NCBI GenBank assembly: GCA_964581365.1
Contig: CAZOOF010000004.1
Location: forward strand, 1-64,000
DNA from: JAITWN01 sp964581365
GTDB lineage: Bacteria > Pseudomonadota > Gammaproteobacteria > SZUA-140
Reading direction: 5' to 3'
DNA length: 64,000 bases
Shown: in pieces, positions 59,871 through 64,000 of the stretch
Numbering within the stretch: the first letter of the stretch is position 1
How the letters are laid out: every line of letters starts with the position of its first letter
Made by a program: the position numbers and the translations under genes
Notes under the pieces: model-generated
What the model saw: the letters and a program-made list of their open reading frames with translations, nothing else
What the model was told of the DNA's origin: nothing
Databases searched by the model: none

Positions 59871-61073
59871 TCACTCCGAAACCGGCTTGCGCTGATCGGC
59901 CTCATCGAGCCGCTCATCATCTTTACTCGCCGGGTCCAGCGGACGCTTCGAAGCCAGATACAGGCCGAAGGCCGGCCACTGCAGCAGCAGCGAAAACACC
60001 AGTACGGCGAAAGTTGTCACCGCGATCAGCGCCACATCCGCGCTTTGCGCCAGCATCAGCACCAGCACCACGGCGAAGCCGCCGCGCATGCCCGTCCAGG
60101 CCGCGATCCGGGGCAACTCATCCGGCAGCTGGTGACGCAAGCCGAACAGCCATATCGAGGCTGCAGCCAGGATCCGCGGCAGCAGTACCACGAGCGGCAG
60201 CAGGAAGGCTGCCGCTGCCAGGTGGCGGCCCGGGATCTCCAGGGTCACAAGAACCACCCCAAGAGCGATCGGCAGCAGCGCCGCCAGCAGATTGGCCACC
60301 CACGCGGACCACAATTCCAGACGCGCACGCTGGATGCCATCGCCGAAAGCCTCATCGCGTTGAAACGCCATCAGCAGGCCGGCGCAGGCAGCAGCCAGCG
60401 GGCCATTCAACGGTAGCGTCTGTCCGGCGTACCAGCACGCCAGAACGGTGCCTGCTGCCGCGACGGCCGCAAGCAGCGCGTGCGCTCCAAGCCGCAGCAC
60501 CCACATCATCGCCAGCCCCAGACATGCGCCGAGCAGCAGGGCGCCGCCCGCCTGCTCCAGCACCATTGCTGAGATCGCACCGCGAACGCCATCGGCCCGC
60601 GCCAGCGCCACCTCATAGATCACCAGTCCAAGCATGCACGCAAGCAGAGGTTCGGCCATCACCCGTCGGCCAACCGCGCTCGAGCCTCCCAACGCCACCG
60701 CGCGCAGCATCGCCAGCGGTTCGGAGGGCGTGATCAGGGCAGCGAACGCGAAGGCGTATGCCAGCGGCAGTTCGATACCGAGGCGGGTGCAGACCCAACG
60801 CGTGGCAGCCGCCACCAGGGCTATCGCGAGCGCGGTCGTCAGCAGCGCAAGATTGCCGCCCAGCACCACGGTCCGCCAGGAACCCCGGGGGCGAAGCTGC
60901 ACCGCTGCGCCAAACATGAGAACGCACATAAGCGCCTCGAGCACAGCGCCCGATGACGTCAGCGAAGCCGCAATCGAGTGCAGGAAATCCGCGGGGAGCG
61001 ATCCCGGCGCCATCGTCTCGACGAGCAGCATGACGAATACGACGAGCACGACGGTAAAACGGAGAGACATCAT
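59871..61073 (-). CDS. CPA1-type cation/proton antiporter-like membrane protein with altered ion-site motifs
   Basis: 400 residues, about 11-12 hydrophobic helices with the overall Na+/H+ exchanger layout. GMRGGFAVVLVLML matches the GxRGxxxL helix of the family. Two hallmark motifs are altered: TPSEP at 115-119 where antiporters usually have TDP, and AEPLLAC at 140-146 where ESLLND is usual. The key ND pair is thus replaced. It may transport a different ion, be a channel-like or regulatory homologue, or be a divergent subgroup. It is 20 bases downstream of the second hydroxylase gene on the same strand. Confidence 0.78.
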   Translation of the reverse strand: MMSLRFTVVLVVFVMLLVETMAPGSLPADFLHSIAASLTSSGAVLEALMCVLMFGAAVQLRPRGSWRTVVLGGNLALLTTALAIALVAAATRWVCTRLGIELPLAYAFAFAALITPSEPLAMLRAVALGGSSAVGRRVMAEPLLACMLGLVIYEVALARADGVRGAISAMVLEQAGGALLLGACLGLAMMWVLRLGAHALLAAVAAAGTVLACWYAGQTLPLNGPLAAACAGLLMAFQRDEAFGDGIQRARLELWSAWVANLLAALLPIALGVVLVTLEIPGRHLAAAAFLLPLVVLLPRILAAASIWLFGLRHQLPDELPRIAAWTGMRGGFAVVLVLMLAQSADVALIAVTTFAVLVFSLLLQWPAFGLYLASKRPLDPASKDDERLDEADQRKPVSE

Positions 61074-61093
61074 CGAGAGAACCCTCAGAGAAA

Positions 61094-62314
61094 CTACAGC
61101 GCGGGACCGCGAGCCAGCGCGGGCAGATCACCGCACAGACCCATGGCGCGGCGCACAAGGATGTTCTTGACTGGTGTTACCGCATTGGCGAGATTGAGGC
61201 CGGCGCTTCGCGCCATGCCAGCCATCGGCAGTGACGATGAAAACAGGCGCTCGAAACCTTCCATAGCCCACATGGTGGCGAGGTTGTCGCCCTTGCGCCA
61301 GCGCTCGTAGCGACGCAGCACACGCATGGATCCGAGGTCATGAGCCTTCCTTTCGGCCTCGATGATGACTTCCGCGAGCGCAGCGGCATCGAGAAACCCG
61401 AGATTGGCTCCCTGGCCTGCGAGCGGATGCACCACGTGCGCAGCATCGCCGACCAGCGCGATCCGCGGCGCCACGTAAGCGGTGGCGTGCTGACGGCGCA
61501 GGGGAAACGCGGCGCGCGATCCGCAGGCCCTGATCGAACCCAGCCTGTGTTCGAATGCCAGCCCTAGCTCGTTGAGAAAGGATCGCTCATCGGCCGCGAG
61601 CAGTGCTTCGGCATGATCGGTCCGCGTCGACCAGACTATCGAACAGCGGCCATCGGCAAGCGGCAGAAAAGCCAGCGGCCCTGTCGGCAGGAAACGCTGC
61701 CTGGCCACATAGTCATGCGGCAACTCTGTGTCCACGGCGGCGACGATAGCGAGCTGTCCGTAGTCGTGTCTCCTGACCTGAAGCCCAGCCAGGGTTCGCA
61801 CGTGCGAACTCGCACCATCGGCGCCGACCACCAGCCGCGCAGCGATCTGGCCGCCATCCTCCAGCTCGAGGATCACCGAATCTCCGGCATGGCGCAGCGC
61901 CGACAACCTGGCCGGGGCCCGGAACCGCAGTCCCGGCGCGGCGCGCAGATGATCGATCAGCGCGTCGACAACGGCGCGGTTATCCACGATGTAGCCGAGC
62001 CTGGGTGCGCCGATATCGGCGCAGTCGAAGTGGATCCGCCCCGTGCCGCGGGCATCCCAGACCTGCATCTCCCGATAAGGACAGGCGCCATCGGCGAGGA
62101 TCGCCGGCCACACCCCGGCGACGTCGAGAATGCGCTCCGCAGCGGCATTAAGCGCCGAGACACGGCCTTCGCCTCTGCGGCGAGGAGGAGCGGCGTCGAT
62201 GCTGCTGGCTTCGATCACCGTGACCTTCAGGCCGGTTCGAACGAGCAGCGCGGCAAGCGCCGCACCGATCATCCCGGCACCAACGATGGCGACGTCGCAG
62301 CGCTCGATGCTCAT
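61094..62314 (-). CDS. FAD-dependent ubiquinone-biosynthesis-type hydroxylase (UbiH/UbiI/UbiF family)
   Basis: 406 residues from ATG 62314, which overlaps the upstream ubiH stop as ATGA. FAD-binding DVAIVGAGMIGAALAALLVRTG at the N-terminus, RLVVGADGASSHVRTLAG in the middle and RIALVGDAAHVVHPLAGQGANLGFLD near residue 290 are the three flavoprotein fingerprints. It is a paralogue of the preceding gene and probably hydroxylates another ring position in ubiquinone synthesis (UbiI-, UbiF- or UbiL-like); which one cannot be decided here. Confidence 0.88.
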   Translation of the reverse strand: MSIERCDVAIVGAGMIGAALAALLVRTGLKVTVIEASSIDAAPPRRRGEGRVSALNAAAERILDVAGVWPAILADGACPYREMQVWDARGTGRIHFDCADIGAPRLGYIVDNRAVVDALIDHLRAAPGLRFRAPARLSALRHAGDSVILELEDGGQIAARLVVGADGASSHVRTLAGLQVRRHDYGQLAIVAAVDTELPHDYVARQRFLPTGPLAFLPLADGRCSIVWSTRTDHAEALLAADERSFLNELGLAFEHRLGSIRACGSRAAFPLRRQHATAYVAPRIALVGDAAHVVHPLAGQGANLGFLDAAALAEVIIEAERKAHDLGSMRVLRRYERWRKGDNLATMWAMEGFERLFSSSLPMAGMARSAGLNLANAVTPVKNILVRRAMGLCGDLPALARGPAL

Positions 62315-63534
62315 ACCGGCAGACCACGCGCCAGACGCGGCAGACGCCCGGCAATACCCATGCTGTGACGCATCAGCGCCTTCTTCAGCGGGGGGAGAAG
62401 ATCGAAGGCGATGAGGCCCAGGTTGCGCGCCATTGCCACTGGGGCGGACTCGCTGGAAAAGACCCGGACCAGCGTGTCGGTGAAGCCGATGACACGGCGG
62501 TGATCGCCGGCGCGCCACCGCTCATACTGGCGCAGCACGTCCGCCGCGCCTGGATCGTCACCGCGCGCGCAGGCATCACCGATCAGCTCGGCAAGCACCG
62601 CCACATCGCGCATGCCGAGATTGAACCCCTGACCGGCGACCGGATGCACCGTGTGCGCTGCGTTTCCCGCAAGAGCCAGGCGCGTCGCCGTGCAGCGATC
62701 GGCGCGGACCATTGCCAGTGGATAGGCATGACGCGCCCCCACGTGCACCAGTCTGCCGAGACGATTGCCGAAACGATCCTGCAGGGCACGAAGGAAGTCG
62801 GCGTCACTGAGCGACAGCAGCTGCTCGACCTGTTCGTCGCGCGCGGTCCAGACCAGTGAACAGCGCTCATCCGCCATCGGCAACACCGCGAGCGGTCCAC
62901 TTTCGGTGAAGCGCTCCCAGGCGCGGTTGCCGTGCGCCAGCTCTGGAGTGATGTTGGCGATCACCGCGGTCTGCCCGTAGGACTGGCGCTGCTCGCCGAT
63001 ACCCGCGAAACGCCGCACCTGCGAATCGCCACCGTCAGCACCGATCACGAGCCTGGCCGCGAGCGTCCGGCTGGCGCCTTCGTGAGTGATATCCAGTCTG
63101 GCGCCGGATGCATCGGCGCAGAGGCGATCGAGGCGCGCCGGGCAGAACATCTGAACGTTCGCGGCCCGCCCCAGAGCGGCAGCGAAAACCCGGCCCAGCA
63201 CCCGACTCTCGACCACATAGCCGAGCGCTTCTCGACCATGATCGGCAGCGCGCATTCGCGCTGCGCCGAAGTGTCCGCGATCGGAAACGTGAATTTCCCG
63301 GATCTGCCCCGCGGAGGATGCGATGTCGCTCCACAGGCCAATGGTCTCAAACACATCGCGCGTGCCGGCAGCCAGCGCCACGCTGCGGTCGTCATAGCTC
63401 GGCTGCGCGTCGGCGTCGAAAGGGAACGATTCGATGACTGCGATCCGCAGCGGCTGCCCGGCAAGCGCACAGGCGAGACTGGCACCGACCAGACCACCGC
63501 CGACTATCGCGACATCATAGACGCCAGCGTTCAT
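62311..63534 (-). CDS. ubiH: 2-Octaprenyl-6-methoxyphenyl hydroxylase-type flavoprotein
   Basis: 407 residues. FAD motifs YDVAIVGGGLVGASLACALAG, RLVIGADGGDSQVRRFAG and LALAGNAAHTVHPVAGQGFNLGMRD are present; SYDDRSVALAAGTRDVFETIG closely follows UbiH. It adds a hydroxyl to the ubiquinone precursor ring under aerobic conditions. Its start overlaps the pepP stop by 4 bases, and the pepP-ubiH-ubiI order is a classic gammaproteobacterial arrangement. Confidence 0.92.
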   Translation of the reverse strand: MNAGVYDVAIVGGGLVGASLACALAGQPLRIAVIESFPFDADAQPSYDDRSVALAAGTRDVFETIGLWSDIASSAGQIREIHVSDRGHFGAARMRAADHGREALGYVVESRVLGRVFAAALGRAANVQMFCPARLDRLCADASGARLDITHEGASRTLAARLVIGADGGDSQVRRFAGIGEQRQSYGQTAVIANITPELAHGNRAWERFTESGPLAVLPMADERCSLVWTARDEQVEQLLSLSDADFLRALQDRFGNRLGRLVHVGARHAYPLAMVRADRCTATRLALAGNAAHTVHPVAGQGFNLGMRDVAVLAELIGDACARGDDPGAADVLRQYERWRAGDHRRVIGFTDTLVRVFSSESAPVAMARNLGLIAFDLLPPLKKALMRHSMGIAGRLPRLARGLPV

Positions 63535-64000
63535 TCCTCTCTGCCGGAGGCCATCAGCGCCTCGATCTCATCGACATCTTTGGGCACGCCCGCCGTCAGC
63601 ACCTGATTCCCGGACCGCGTTATCAGCACGTCGTCCTCGATACGGATGCCGATGTCCCACCAGCGCTTGGCGACTCCGCGGGTGCCGCCGCGCACATAGA
63701 GTCCGGGCTCGATGGTCAGCACCATGCCGGGCTCCAGCGGCCGCCAGCGATTCCCGATCCGGTATTCACCGACGTCGTGCACGTCCATGCCGAGCCAATG
63801 GCCGGTGCGATGCATGTAGAACTTTCGATAGGCGCCGCGACGGATCAGCTCACGTACGTCGCCCCTGAGCAGCCGCAGGCGCACCAGTCCGCGAGTGAGC
63901 ACCCGCACCGCGGCATCATGCGGATCGTTCCAGCGGTTGCCGGGCACCGCCTTGGCAATGGCGGCCCGCTGCGCCTCGAGCACGAGCTCGTAGAGCTGCC
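63531..64000 (-). CDS. pepP: Xaa-Pro aminopeptidase PepP (C-terminal part; 5' end beyond window)
   Basis: The last 155 or so residues are present; the frame remains open to the window edge, where it reads QLYELVLEAQRAAIAKAVPG. This pita-bread metallopeptidase releases N-terminal residues preceding proline. Metal ligands are seen in MHRTGHWLGMDVHDVGEY (His), PLEPGMVLTIEPGLYV (Glu) and IRIEDDVLIT (Glu). It is coupled to ubiH through an ATGA overlap. Confidence 0.93.
   Translation of the reverse strand, partial: QLYELVLEAQRAAIAKAVPGNRWNDPHDAAVRVLTRGLVRLRLLRGDVRELIRRGAYRKFYMHRTGHWLGMDVHDVGEYRIGNRWRPLEPGMVLTIEPGLYVRGGTRGVAKRWWDIGIRIEDDVLITRSGNQVLTAGVPKDVDEIEALMASGREE

Noticed and set aside
61094..63534. 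Adjacent UbiH-family genes as a recent unusual duplication
   Set aside because: Tandem, diverged hydroxylase paralogues downstream of pepP are normal in ubiquinone-making gammaproteobacteria.

Overview
The window is a chromosomal segment of a Gram-negative, high-G+C (about two-thirds by eye) proteobacterium, most likely a gammaproteobacterium. Supporting this are gammaproteobacterial-style clusters: dapF-DUF484-xerC, hslVU-DUF971-ubiE-ubiJ-ubiB, def-fmt-rsmB beside lysM-dprA-smg-topA, and ubiH paralogues next to pepP. Aerobic ubiquinone synthesis, outer-membrane lipid acylation and EnvC/Ctp envelope proteins agree. An exact genus cannot be read from the sequence. Genes are packed with many 1-13 base overlaps. 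No gene-free stretch exceeds 300 bases, and I see no rRNA, tRNA, CRISPR array, transposase or integrase other than the housekeeping XerC.

Layout. 1-94: 3' end of purH. 152-4161 (minus): two exported repeat proteins (predicted seven-bladed propeller, chitobiase-C-like modules, C-terminal membrane tail) lying between purH and purD. 4355-7200: purD, tsaC, hemF. 7296-12443 (minus): a small membrane protein, apaH, dtd, a prolyl aminopeptidase, and a metH that ends after its cobalamin domain. 12528-23737: a lipid A-type acyltransferase, then on the minus strand def, fmt, rsmB, DUF4390, ntrY, ntrX, trkA, trkH and a methyltransferase. 23856-29103: lysM, dprA, smg, topA.

29162-34503 is a sulfur-related locus: cysB-type regulator, a divergent siroheme sulfite/nitrite reductase, and directly behind it a TusA-like domain in the -1 frame after a run of nine A residues with no ordinary start codon. 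Then come a cupin, Rnk, beta-carbonic anhydrase and a VOC protein. 34568-38037: MacAB/DevBCA-like exporter and a cysteine-rich mini-protein. 38042-40271 (minus): thioesterase and acyl-CoA synthetase. 40482-51270: xthA, ubiD, a membrane protein, dapF, DUF484, xerC, hslVU, DUF971, ubiE, ubiJ, ubiB. 51217-56970 (minus): DJ-1, polysaccharide deacetylase, Ctp, EnvC, GpmI. 57097-59848: rhodanese, secB, gpsA, murU. 59871-64000 (minus): an antiporter-like protein, two UbiH-family hydroxylases and the end of pepP.

Themes. Five or six genes serve ubiquinone synthesis (ubiD, ubiE, ubiJ, ubiB, ubiH and a second hydroxylase). The envelope set (Ctp, EnvC, deacetylase, LysM protein, acyltransferase) serves wall and outer-membrane upkeep. 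The NtrY/NtrX pair sits in one dense cluster with Trk potassium uptake. The least ordinary items are the frame-shifted sulfite reductase-TusA junction, the doubled cysteine quartets of that reductase, the propeller pair inside purHD, the truncated MetH, and the NtrX and antiporter proteins that have lost hallmark residues.
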